Shown here in pieces: positions 45,301 through 52,311 of a stretch of DNA of 52,311 nt. The notes under the pieces are model-generated. The model had not been told where the DNA came from, ran no database searches, and saw only the letters and a list, made by a program, of their open reading frames with translations. Made by a program: the position numbers and the translations under genes. The DNA is taken from contig JADFZT010000019.1 of assembly GCA_015232395.1 (NCBI GenBank), forward strand, positions 15,375-67,685, read 5' to 3'. The stretch comes from Magnetococcales bacterium (GTDB lineage Bacteria > Pseudomonadota > Magnetococcia > Magnetococcales > JADFZT01). How positions within the stretch are numbered: position 1 is the first letter of the stretch; the number at the start of each line of letters is the position of its first letter.

Positions 45301-46886
45301 GCCAGGTGGCGGGGGAAGGGCCGCATCTGACGCCACCTGAGGATTTTGCTCCCCTCAACGTCCTGGTGGTGGATCGCAATCCCGCCACCCGCAAGGTGTT
45401 GGTGGAGATGTTGGGGGCGTTGACTTTTTCGGCCCACGGGGTGGATTCCACCGAGGCCGCTTTGGCTGCACTCAGGCGTGAGGAGGAATCCCCCTATCAA
45501 TTGGCCATGGTGGATTGGTTCATGTCCGATGGTGATGGCATTGAGACCGCCTTGGCTTTGCAATCCCTCTTTTCCAAAGGTGGATTGTCGGGACAAGCCC
45601 CTCGGGTGGTGCTGATGCTGCCAGCCCATCGGGAGGGGGAGATCCGCCATCTGGCCCTGGAGTCGGGTTTTTCCCAGGCTCTGGTCAAACCGGTCAACTG
45701 TTCCATTTTGTTCGACACCATCATGGAGACTTTTGGTCGTCAGCTGACCAAGCTCTACCGGTCGGGAGAGAAGGGGGTGGATGGCGCGGGGGTGACTGAG
45801 CGGGTAGGGGGGGCTCGGGTGTTGTTGGTGGAGGACAATCCCATCAATCAGCAGGTGGCCAGGGAGGTGCTGGAAAATATCGGCCTGGAGGTGGAGCTGG
45901 CGGAAAATGGTCTGGAAGCGGTTCAGATGGTGGGGATGGAAGCGTATGATCTGGTGTTGATGGATATTCAGATGCCTCAGATGGACGGCTATGCCGCCAC
46001 TCGGAAAATTCGGGAAAATCCCAAGCGTCGGAATCTGCCCATCATCGCCATGACCGCCCACGCCATGCACCGGGATCGGGAAAAGAGCCTGGCGGCTGGA
46101 ATGGACGCCCACATTGCCAAACCCATCGATAGAAAAGAGCTTTACGGGACGCTGATGACCTGGATCGAGCCGGGGGAGCGGGAGATTAAAAAAAGAGCGG
46201 GTGATTCCTTCAGCGGCCTGGGGATTGAACAACAGGTGCCGGAGGATCTGGTGGGGGTGGATGTGCCTGCCGCTCTCAACCGGTTGGGGGGCAACCACCA
46301 TCTTTTTCGTTCCCTGCTCTACGAATTCCAACGGGATTTTGCCAACTCCGCCGAACAGGTCCGGGATTGCCTGAGGGGGCGTCGTCAGGATGACCTGCTG
46401 CGGGGGGCCAATCTGGTGCATGCGGTCAAGGGGTTGGCGGGCAATCTGTCCGCTACGGATCTTTTCCTGGCGGCCCAGGCTTTGGAGGTATCTATTCGGG
46501 AAGAGCGCCACGAAACCTGGCCTGGGCTGCTGGCTGATTTTGACATGGGGCTTTCAGCTGTGATCAAGGGGATTGGTCGCATGCAGGAGGCCCAGGCCAA
46601 GCAGGCCGATGAGGCGCGGCAAGCCTTCGAAGGCAAGGGGCGGATGGATCGGCAGAAGGTGGCTGATTTAATGGCAGCGTTGTTGGATGCTTTGGAAGAG
46701 GCCCGTTTGGATGCCCAGACTGTTTTTGGTCGTTTAAAACCCCTCCTGGCAGGGGTTCCTGATGAGACGAAAGGGTTGATTGCTGAGCTTGAGGCCTGCA
46801 TATTCCGTTTGGATTTTGGCAAAGGGCGGGATCTGCTTTTGCAACTGGCAGAAGCGTTGGAGATCACCCTGACGGGAGAAGGGTGA
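42360..46886 (+). CDS. Giant hybrid sensor histidine kinase with two kinase modules
   Basis: 1508 residues. TM1 about 8-28, periplasmic sensor about 29-190, TM2 about 191-213, HAMP about 214-266, first kinase (NVTHEFKTPLNG, His290; ATPase with VADTGIGI, GSGLGLAI), REC1 about 600-720 (LILLDLMMPG, Asp653), second kinase (NMSHEIRTPMNA, His763; GGTGLGLAI), REC2 about 1000-1120, REC3 about 1155-1275 (LVLMDIQMPQMDG), and a C-terminal Hpt domain with NLVHAVKGLAGNLS. REC2 lacks a normal acidic pair (VVDRNP) and reads MVDWFMSDGDG, so it may be degenerate. The layout allows a phosphorelay with two input kinases. The upstream PhnD-like gene probably shares its promoter. Confidence 0.93.
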   Translation: MTLRHRYTLIILGLVISATLVVAGALLMQFRESMHQVTTLSADSVAPMLREQLRQRGELLTRVLADNLVNPVYQYDMETVSELIAAAREREDVLEIVLYDPRGRVVHDGQAEIPSYGKTIDDITPALLALTDLKVLEEPQRMVFFMPVQLAEENLGGVRVAFSLARITGRIDAMREGIGEIKTAGLKGNLIAIALITLLLTGLGIVMAVWVARGLSRPIGKLAKQAEALGQGDLETAITLERQDELGQLAGALDVMRRDLGHSYHEIQRQNEELKALDRMKDDFLANVTHEFKTPLNGILGLGRAMGDGAYGKVPQALDKPITQVVDSADRLLKLTLQILAFSPAGASSGRMEKISIRGWLAHFLETFEYQAREKQISLQYQAPENLTLHTDPDQLETILMNLVGNAVKFTHRGLVRVQAQALGEVGVALSVADTGIGIPKELHDKVFDRFQQGFESERRLYEGSGLGLAIMKRAVGVLQGAVHLESVPKRGSTFTVLLPVGEGVAKEDLLALWPPKPGMPTPVEGPISLVAGPMVLKEAAILQPGELSGDSPDTEAASADPLALEGDPALASASSEPSNPSIHPPSTLLEISPEEEVDWKPLYTILVVDDDPINREVVRANLGRDFHVAEAATGAEGLEKIRARPYDLILLDLMMPGLSGYDVLNAWKKEQATHRIPPVIVLSAKDQIPAITRAFELGAVDYVSKPFHREELRARIYAHVQLRQNAMEIMERKLAESRLRAEKAIAEAADSAKSEFLANMSHEIRTPMNAVIGLTDLALQAEISPKGRDYLTKIAHASHSLLRILNDILDFSKIEAGRLELEQSDFYLRDVFDHLADLFRNQAAEQGVELILSLSDACRYRITGDQLRLEQVLINLTANALKFTEAGEVELGVTTVMASEEGVLLAFFVRDTGMGMSREQMEKLFSPFTQADASTTRKFGGTGLGLAICKRLVEMMGGRIQAESVPREGSIFNFTAHFARQVAGEGPHLTPPEDFAPLNVLVVDRNPATRKVLVEMLGALTFSAHGVDSTEAALAALRREEESPYQLAMVDWFMSDGDGIETALALQSLFSKGGLSGQAPRVVLMLPAHREGEIRHLALESGFSQALVKPVNCSILFDTIMETFGRQLTKLYRSGEKGVDGAGVTERVGGARVLLVEDNPINQQVAREVLENIGLEVELAENGLEAVQMVGMEAYDLVLMDIQMPQMDGYAATRKIRENPKRRNLPIIAMTAHAMHRDREKSLAAGMDAHIAKPIDRKELYGTLMTWIEPGEREIKKRAGDSFSGLGIEQQVPEDLVGVDVPAALNRLGGNHHLFRSLLYEFQRDFANSAEQVRDCLRGRRQDDLLRGANLVHAVKGLAGNLSATDLFLAAQALEVSIREERHETWPGLLADFDMGLSAVIKGIGRMQEAQAKQADEARQAFEGKGRMDRQKVADLMAALLDALEEARLDAQTVFGRLKPLLAGVPDETKGLIAELEACIFRLDFGKGRDLLLQLAEALEITLTGEG

Positions 46887-46899
46887 GGCCATGGGGATG

Positions 46900-47066
46900 A
46901 TCCTAGATCCGGCAGTTGGGCATACACACATGCCGTAGCCTCTTGATCCGTCAAGCAAATCAGGAAAAAATCTCATGACCAATAAGGTCACCACGATTTT
47001 TCCTAATTCACTATACGAACCAATAGGCTACAGCAGCCGCATACGCCTAACTGTCGGATCTAGGAT
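46900..47066. mobile_element. MITE-like inverted-repeat element, copy B (167 bp)
   Basis: Ends ATCCTAGATCCGGCAGTTGG and the near-complement CTAACTGTCGGATCTAGGAT; the paired ends extend about 40 bases inwards with some mismatches. About 70 percent identical to the element at 15064-15232. It lies between the hybrid kinase stop (14 bases away) and the acyltransferase start (7 bases away), so it now forms the upstream region of the following operon. Confidence 0.8.
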
Positions 47067-47073
47067 GATTGGC

Positions 47074-47685
47074 ATGACAGGAAAACAGCGTTTGGCCGAG
47101 TTTCTTTTAAACCCGGAAAAATATTGGAATTTGCTCCTCTCTCCGCTTCGGGCCCGGCTACTCTGGCTTTATGATGTGCAAATGGGGCCGGGAGTGGGGG
47201 TGATCGGCAAGCCTCTGATCATCAACCGGGGAGCGGGGATTCGCCTGGGGATGGGGGTGCGGCTCTATTCAGCCCAATCCAACCACGAAATAGCTCTCCC
47301 TTCCCGGGTGGTGTTGACCACCCGGGGGGAGGGGCGCATCGAAATAGGTGACCATGCCATGATCAACGGCTCCACCATCCGCAGCTTTCACCGGGTGACA
47401 GTGGGCAAGAATGTCTGGATATCCAGCAACTGCACCATCATGGATTCCCACGGCCACGCCCTGGATCCCGATACCCGGCTGAACAAGCCCGACGAGCATG
47501 GTGAGGGAGCCCCTGTCACCATTGAGGATAATGTCTGGATGGGGATCGACTGCAAGGTGCTGCCAGGGGTGGTGATCGGTAAAAATTCTGTCATCAGCCT
47601 GGGCAGTATGGTCACCCAAAATATTCCCCCCAACTCCCTGGCCGCAGGTGTTCCGGCCAAGGTGATCTCCAAGTTGACGATATAG
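47074..47685 (+). CDS. Hexapeptide-repeat (LbH) acyltransferase
   Basis: 203 residues. Left-handed beta-helix pattern: IGKPLIINRGAGIRLG, IEIGDHAMINGSTIRSFHRVTVGKNVWISSNCTIMDSHGH, VTIEDNVWMGIDCKVLPGVVIGKNSVISLGSMVTQNIPPNSLAAGVPAKVI. This is typical of O-acetyltransferases or serine acetyltransferase-like enzymes acting on sugars. The frame is open from 46975, but that part is the mobile element; I choose the ATG at 47074. The catalytic His is likely in MDSHGH. It is two bases ahead of the E1 gene. Confidence 0.88.
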   Translation: MTGKQRLAEFLLNPEKYWNLLLSPLRARLLWLYDVQMGPGVGVIGKPLIINRGAGIRLGMGVRLYSAQSNHEIALPSRVVLTTRGEGRIEIGDHAMINGSTIRSFHRVTVGKNVWISSNCTIMDSHGHALDPDTRLNKPDEHGEGAPVTIEDNVWMGIDCKVLPGVVIGKNSVISLGSMVTQNIPPNSLAAGVPAKVISKLTI

Positions 47686-47687
47686 CC

Positions 47688-49766
47688 ATGGGTCATACCA
47701 GCGATAGGCGAGACACGCCCCCTGAAAATTCCCCGGAGAGACCCGCCAGGGAGGGATCCTCTCTCCCAGCTGGAGAGGGTGCTGGCCAAAAGAATGCACC
47801 CTGGGATGAGGCTTTCCCCAAGGGTGTGTTCACGGATGGTCAATTCATTCGCACCGTGGAGCAATCCTTTCTGGATCTTTTTTCTCAGGGGCGGTTGTCG
47901 GGCACGGTGCACACCTGTGTGGGGCAGGAGCTTTCGGCCCTGGCCTTTGCCGGGCAGCTTGAGGCGGGGGATTTTATCTTTTCCAACCATCGCTGCCACG
48001 GCCACTTTTTGGCTTTCGACAACAACATCGCCAAGGGCCACCATCGGGGCCTGATGGCGGAGATCATGGGGCTTGGCGAGGGGGTGTGTGGTGGGGTTTC
48101 CGGCAGCCAGCACCTCTGCTGGAACCGGTTTTTTTCCAACGGCATTCAAGGGGGGATCGTTCCCGTTGCGGCGGGTCACGCCCTGGCGGAAAAGCTCTCT
48201 GATAAAGCGCACATCGGCATTGTCTTCATCGGTGACGGCACCTTGGGGGAGGGGGTGGTTTATGAAACCCTCAACCTGATCGCAAAATGGTCGATCCCGC
48301 TGCTCATCGTCTGCGAAAACAACCGCTACGCCCAATCCACCCCCACCGAGAGCGCTTTGGCCGGGGATATCGTCGCCCGGGCTCAAGCTTTCGGTATTGA
48401 GAGCTGGTCCGGGAGTACGGAACAGCCGGAAGCGCTTTTTGCCTCGGCACGACAGGCCATCGATCATGTCCGCAGTCAGGGCCAACCCGCCTTCCATCTG
48501 GTGGAGACCTATCGTTTGGTCCCCCACTCCAAAGGCGACGACAACCGGGATCCCCGGGAGATCGCCCGTTTTGCCGAGCGGGATCCCCTGACCCTGTGGA
48601 GCCGGGAAGAACCAGAGGCCGCTGGGGAGGCTCGGGAGGCTGCAGACCGGGCGGTAGCCCAGACGCTGGCTGGGCTCGAACAAGCCCAACCCATGACCAT
48701 AGCCGACTATTTTCCGATACCTCCCCAGCCGGAGCCCATCCAGTGGCGTGAATTGGTTTTTGATTCCGATCTCAAGGGGAAGCGCCTGGTCAAACTGCTG
48801 AATCGGTTTTTGGCGGAGGAGATGGGGCGTAACCAAGATCTCGTGCTTTTGGGGGAGGATATTCGTTCTCCCTATGGCGGGGCTTTCAAGGTGACTCTGG
48901 GGCTGTCGGATCAATACCCCGACCGGGTGTTTGGCTCCCCCATCAGCGAGGCGGGGTTGGCTGGTGTTGCCAATGGTCTGGCACTCGCAGGCAAACGCCC
49001 GGTGCTTGAGATCATGTTTGGGGATTTTATCATCCTGGCCTTGGACCAGATCATCAACCACGCCTCCAAGTTTCACCACATGTACAACCGGCAAGTCACC
49101 TGCCCGGTGGTGATTCGCACCCCCATGGGGGGAGGTCGGGGCTATGGTCCCACCCATTCCCAAACGTTGGATAAATTTTTGATCGGTATCGACAACGTAT
49201 CGGTGGTGGCGTTGAACCGTCTTTTTGATCCGGGGGAGATCTACGAAGGGGTGATGGCTCAGGCGCATCCGGTGATCGTGATCGAAAACAAGCGGGATTA
49301 TGCCTTGCCGGTGCTGAGGGAGCGTCAGGATCATTGGCGTTATTTACGCAGTGGCGGTGATTTTCCCTGGGCGCGCATCACCCCGGCCCTCTCCAAACCG
49401 GATGTAACGGTGGTCACCTATGGGGGGATGGTGGCCGGGGTGCTGGAGCTGCTGGAGCCGCTTTTTTTGGATCATGAACAGCTCCTGGAGGTGATTGTTC
49501 CCAGCCGGATTCATCCCCTGGATATCACCCCCATTCTGCAATCGGTGGAGGAGACGGGGGCGCTTGTGGTGGTGGAAGAGGGCACCCTGTTTGCCGGGCT
49601 GGGGGCGGAGATCATCGCCCGGGTGGCGGAGGAGATCCAACGCCCCTTCCGGGCCAAGCGAATCGGGGCGTTGCCAGCACCCATTCCAGCCGCCCGCTCC
49701 CTGGAAGAGGAGGTGTTACCCAGCCATGATGCCATTCTCCGGACCATTGGGGAGTGGCTGACATGA
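47688..49766 (+). CDS. 2-oxoacid dehydrogenase E1, fused alpha and beta subunits
   Basis: 692 residues. A disordered N-terminus (about 1-45), then an E1-alpha module: HTCVGQELSALAFA, FSNHRCHGHFLA, TPP-binding GDGTLGEGVVYETLNLIAKW...ENNRYAQSTP. From about 365 an E1-beta module: FLAEEMGRNQDLVLLGEDI, GSPISEAGLAGVANGLALAGKRPVLEIMFGDF, TPMGGGRGYGPTHSQ. It resembles acetoin/branched-chain/pyruvate-type E1 enzymes, which decarboxylate a 2-oxoacid and pass the acyl group to lipoyl-E2. The acid used cannot be read from the sequence. The start codon follows the acyltransferase stop by two bases, and its stop overlaps the E2 start (ATGA). Confidence 0.92.
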   Translation: MGHTSDRRDTPPENSPERPAREGSSLPAGEGAGQKNAPWDEAFPKGVFTDGQFIRTVEQSFLDLFSQGRLSGTVHTCVGQELSALAFAGQLEAGDFIFSNHRCHGHFLAFDNNIAKGHHRGLMAEIMGLGEGVCGGVSGSQHLCWNRFFSNGIQGGIVPVAAGHALAEKLSDKAHIGIVFIGDGTLGEGVVYETLNLIAKWSIPLLIVCENNRYAQSTPTESALAGDIVARAQAFGIESWSGSTEQPEALFASARQAIDHVRSQGQPAFHLVETYRLVPHSKGDDNRDPREIARFAERDPLTLWSREEPEAAGEAREAADRAVAQTLAGLEQAQPMTIADYFPIPPQPEPIQWRELVFDSDLKGKRLVKLLNRFLAEEMGRNQDLVLLGEDIRSPYGGAFKVTLGLSDQYPDRVFGSPISEAGLAGVANGLALAGKRPVLEIMFGDFIILALDQIINHASKFHHMYNRQVTCPVVIRTPMGGGRGYGPTHSQTLDKFLIGIDNVSVVALNRLFDPGEIYEGVMAQAHPVIVIENKRDYALPVLRERQDHWRYLRSGGDFPWARITPALSKPDVTVVTYGGMVAGVLELLEPLFLDHEQLLEVIVPSRIHPLDITPILQSVEETGALVVVEEGTLFAGLGAEIIARVAEEIQRPFRAKRIGALPAPIPAARSLEEEVLPSHDAILRTIGEWLT

Positions 49767-51208
49767 GTGCGGATGACCTTCTCGAAATCCTGCGGGTTCC
49801 CCAGGAAGGGGCCAACGACGAATTTGTGGTGGTGGTGGAGCTACCGGTGGCCCATGGCAGCCGGGTTGAAGTGGGAGAGTTGATCGCCGAGATCGAAACC
49901 TCCAAGGCGGTGGTGGAGGTGGTGGCCGGGGAGGCGGGTCATCTGGCGCTTCTCTGCCATCTGGAAGATCAACTCCCCATTGGCCGGGAGATCGCCCGGA
50001 TTCAGCGTGGACCGGTCACCACTCCCCAGGGGCCACTGGCTGAGGGGGATGCTGCCATTGGGGAGCCTCAAGGGCCACTGGCATCACCTATGGTCTCCTC
50101 TGGGGCTGCTACGGCTTCGGCTGTCTCCTCAGCTCCGGCTCCGGCTGTTTCTCCCCCCAAACCGACCACTCCCCCCCTTGCAGCGGATATCCGTGATCTG
50201 GAACCGGTTTTTTCCCGGGAGGCGGTGGGGTTGATCCAGGAAACCGGCTTGGCTCGGGACACCTTCAAGGGGCGGGATTTTGTTCGGGTCCACGATGTCC
50301 GGCTGGCTGCAGGCCTGGTCCCTGCCACATCAGCAGCTTCCACACACACACCTGTTAGGGGCGCCACACCCGCTACCGAACTGTCGCCAGCTCCACCCGT
50401 CGGCGTGACGGTCAAACCACTCACCGCCACCAAGCAGGCGGAGATACGCCACCTGGAGCAGGTCCAGTCAGCCGGCCTCAACAGCCAGGTCCACACCCTG
50501 GTGGATCCCAAAGGGTGCCTGGCGATGATGGCCCGGGAGCTTTCGGTCTACGCCAACACCATCGCCCCGGAGGTGATTCGACTGTTGCCGGCGTTGCTGG
50601 GGGAATTTCCGGAGTTCAACGCCCGTTTCCTGGGAGGGCAAGAGGGGATCGGCTTTCATGATCAGGTGCAGGTGGGGCTCGCCCTCAACCTGGAAGATGG
50701 CCTGAAAGTGGTCGGGGTGCCGGGGGAGGCGATGGCTACTCTTCAGGGAATTGAAGGGGCGCTTTTTGAGCTTGTCGAAAAATATATGCAGCGCAAGCTC
50801 AAGCCTGCTGACATGAATGGCATCACCTTTACCCTGACTGATCTTTCCATGAGCGGGGTGTTTTTGTTCAATCCCCTGATCGGTGCCCAGCAGTCGGCGA
50901 TCTTGGGGATTTCCAGCCTGGACGATGGGCTGGGGCGGTTGGTGCTCTCCCTCACTTTTGATCACCGGGTGGCGGATGGCAAACGGGCGGCAGAATTTCT
51001 CGGCGCATTGAAAGAGCGGATCGAGGCGTTCAATGGGGAGGTTTTCACCGGCCAAGCCCCTGCCAGCGAGACGATGGCGATTCATTGTCACCGATGTCAC
51101 AGGAGCCTTCGGGATGAAAAGCGGGATGGTGGGGTGGGACTCTTGCAGGTGGTGACCCCGGATGGTTCGGCCAAACATCTCTGCCGTTTGTGTCTGGAAG
51201 GGTGGTAG
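49763..51208 (+). CDS. 2-oxoacid dehydrogenase E2 acyltransferase with C-terminal zinc ribbon
   Basis: 481 residues. Lipoyl domain with IAEIETSKAVVEVV (Lys48 lipoylated), an Ala/Pro linker, an E3-binding domain FSREAVGLIQETGLARDTFKGRDFVRVHDV about 150-180, a second Ala/Thr/Pro linker, and a catalytic domain with FDHRVADG near His401. The unusual addition is a C-terminal tail with CHRCHRSL about 442-449 and CRLCLEGW at the end, a zinc-ribbon-like pair of Cys motifs not usual in E2. No E3 (dihydrolipoamide dehydrogenase) gene is in the window. The ATG at 49763 overlaps the E1 stop. Confidence 0.92.
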   Translation: MSADDLLEILRVPQEGANDEFVVVVELPVAHGSRVEVGELIAEIETSKAVVEVVAGEAGHLALLCHLEDQLPIGREIARIQRGPVTTPQGPLAEGDAAIGEPQGPLASPMVSSGAATASAVSSAPAPAVSPPKPTTPPLAADIRDLEPVFSREAVGLIQETGLARDTFKGRDFVRVHDVRLAAGLVPATSAASTHTPVRGATPATELSPAPPVGVTVKPLTATKQAEIRHLEQVQSAGLNSQVHTLVDPKGCLAMMARELSVYANTIAPEVIRLLPALLGEFPEFNARFLGGQEGIGFHDQVQVGLALNLEDGLKVVGVPGEAMATLQGIEGALFELVEKYMQRKLKPADMNGITFTLTDLSMSGVFLFNPLIGAQQSAILGISSLDDGLGRLVLSLTFDHRVADGKRAAEFLGALKERIEAFNGEVFTGQAPASETMAIHCHRCHRSLRDEKRDGGVGLLQVVTPDGSAKHLCRLCLEGW

Positions 51209-51217
51209 GAGGGGGCC

Positions 51218-52018
51218 ATGGGAAATCATCCAGAGCAGGTTCAACAGCTGAAAGCCATTCTATCCGCCTTTACCGGTCTTTCCGAGCAGGAGATCGATGA
51301 AGGGAGCCCGGCCAATCGCCAGGCCATCGGTGCCTCCTCCATTCGCTACCACCAATTTTTGGCAGCGGTGGGAGGGGTGGTGCCGGTTTCCCTCGGGGAG
51401 TGGAAGGGGGTGGAGACTTTTGGGGATTTGTTGCGGGTGGCGGGGCTTCAGGAAGGGGGGGGCGTTCCAGCGGGCAGAGCGGATGAGGCTTTGGCTGACT
51501 TGCCTGATGATAAATTTACCTCCCGGCAGCACTTTTCCGGTGCGACTCCGCCGACGCTGATCCCCCGTGAGTCGGGTGGCCCATCTGCTCCCTTGGGAGA
51601 GGTGGTGGTGGGGATCGATCTGGAAGAGCTGGATCGGTTTGGCCGGGTGGATGATTATGGCTCGGACCCTTTTTATAAAGACAACTTTACCCCTGAAGAG
51701 ATGGCCTATTGCCAGCAACAGCCCGATCCCATCGCCTCCTTTGCGGGACGGTTTGCGGTGAAGGAGGCCTTGGTCAAAGCGGACAACGGATTGGGTCAAA
51801 CCCCCTTCAACCAGATCGGCATTTCGGTGGATGGGGAGGGACGGCCCACCTATCCCGGCTTTTCGATCTCCCTCTCCCACTCGGAAAAGAGCGCGGTGGG
51901 GGTGGCGGTAAAAGTGGTCGGGGGGAGCGCTGAAGCTCAATCCACAGGTGGGAAAACGCCCCTGATCCTGTCGGTTGCTGCCCTGGTGATTTCCCTTTTG
52001 GCCCTTTGGGGGGGATGA
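51218..52018 (+). CDS. ACP-like domain fused to a holo-ACP synthase (AcpS-type), with tail anchor
   Basis: 266 residues. Residues 1-80 look like an acyl-carrier domain: QVQQLKAILSAFTGLSEQEIDEG, then GASSIRYHQF where carriers have D-S-L; the Ser is present but the Asp is not, and VETFGDLLRVAG is the ACP helix IV. After a linker, residues about 128-230 are AcpS-like: VVGIDLEELDRFGRV, FTPEEMAYC, ASFAGRFAVKEALVKA, and FSISLSHSEKSAVGVAV. The last 20 residues (PLILSVAALVISLLALWGG) form a membrane helix. GGAGG stands five bases before the ATG. A carrier and its modifying enzyme on one membrane-anchored polypeptide is unusual. Confidence 0.85.
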   Translation: MGNHPEQVQQLKAILSAFTGLSEQEIDEGSPANRQAIGASSIRYHQFLAAVGGVVPVSLGEWKGVETFGDLLRVAGLQEGGGVPAGRADEALADLPDDKFTSRQHFSGATPPTLIPRESGGPSAPLGEVVVGIDLEELDRFGRVDDYGSDPFYKDNFTPEEMAYCQQQPDPIASFAGRFAVKEALVKADNGLGQTPFNQIGISVDGEGRPTYPGFSISLSHSEKSAVGVAVKVVGGSAEAQSTGGKTPLILSVAALVISLLALWGG

Positions 52019-52311
52019 TTCCGATCCTGGATTGAATCGACGTTCATCCCTGTTGGGTGGGATTGGTTTTTTTCTCTCATCTCTTGAGCAATATGCCCCT
52101 GATCGAACAGGCATGCTGATACAGTCATTCACATCAAGAATTGGACGTATGCCGTTGCACTTTTTTCGTCATTCCCGCGAATGCGGGAATCCAGGGCGTC
52201 TGGCACGAAACTTTCCAAATATTATTTCATTTTCAGCAAAATACCGGCCTTGCTGAAGATTTGGTTTTTCTTTGAGGGCAATCATCAGCTCCCTGACTCG
52301 TCATCCCCACA
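52019..52311. other. End-of-window intergenic region with a dispersed palindrome
   Basis: About 290 bases with no supported gene. A perfect hairpin ATTCCCGC-GAAT-GCGGGAAT at 52171-52190 belongs to a REP-like CATTCCCGCGAATGCGGG family common in proteobacteria. I saw no obvious terminator after the ACP/AcpS gene. Confidence 0.6.
52171..52190. repeat. REP-like palindrome
   Basis: Eight-base perfect inverted repeat (ATTCCCGC / GCGGGAAT) with a GAAT loop, followed by ccagg, the usual form of a dispersed extragenic palindrome. Only one clear copy in the window. Confidence 0.65.

Noticed and set aside
44085-46511. 808-codon minus-strand frame opposite the hybrid kinase
   Set aside because: Antisense shadow of a high-GC gene; His/Gln/Pro-rich without motifs.
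47388-49334. 648-codon minus-strand frame opposite the E1 gene
   Set aside because: Antisense shadow of E1, for which TPP-binding motifs are clear.
51535-51600. REP-like insertion inside the ACP/AcpS linker (LIPRESGG)
   Set aside because: It only loosely resembles the dispersed palindrome and may be a normal Pro/Gly linker.

Overview
The window looks like a chromosomal segment of a motile, flagellated Gram-negative proteobacterium of moderately high GC. Evidence for this: a CheA/CheW/CheV chemotaxis system, cytochrome c maturation genes (ccmD, ccmE), an outer-membrane porin of the OprP/OprO type, lipoproteins, TypA, RsgA and ArfB. The mixture (CheX, CheD, CheV, a STAS protein and two unusual soluble coiled-coil chemotaxis proteins) would suit a magnetococcus-like or other deep alphaproteobacterium-related lineage, but no rRNA or marker here proves it.

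Layout. 1-1376 (minus): the N-terminal part of a repetitive TolA-like membrane protein that runs off the window. 2189-14974 (plus): chemotaxis block 1, cheR, cheY, cheX, cheY, a receptor with three HBM-type motifs, cheW, a receptor with a NIT-type domain, cheV, a STAS protein, cheY, cheA, then a terminator. 15064-15232: an inverted-repeat mobile element. rsgA follows, then a 57-bp tandem repeat. 17270-24280: chemotaxis block 2, a soluble coiled-coil protein with a CheZ-like motif, cheD and a histidine kinase-like protein lacking its phospho-accepting His (all minus), then cheB and cheR (plus), a second inverted-repeat element, and a soluble receptor-like protein (minus). 24555-39547: housekeeping and accessory genes: SulP permease, phhB, typA, arfB, a frameshifted DUF3800 gene, a MNT nucleotidyltransferase with a truncated HEPN partner, an orphan HicB-like ORF, a pentapeptide-repeat membrane protein, two zinc-ribbon membrane paralogs, ccmDE. 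39853-46886: porin, PhnD-like binding protein and a 1508-residue double-kinase hybrid sensor. 46900-47066: second copy of the first mobile element. 47074-52018: a tight operon of hexapeptide acyltransferase, fused E1 alpha-beta 2-oxoacid dehydrogenase, E2, and an ACP-like/AcpS fusion with a C-terminal membrane anchor.

How it works together. Block 1 and block 2 supply an essentially complete chemotaxis pathway: receptors, coupling proteins, kinase, three stand-alone CheYs, two methyltransferases, methylesterase, deamidase, a CheX-type phosphatase and two candidate CheZ-like proteins. Five of these proteins end in short acidic tails finishing in Phe, which suggests a shared docking logic. The porin/PhnD/hybrid kinase set looks like a ligand-sensing unit because no ABC permease or ATPase accompanies the binding protein. 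The final operon looks like a dedicated acyl-thioester supply route for an acyl carrier and an acyltransferase; its product cannot be told from this window.
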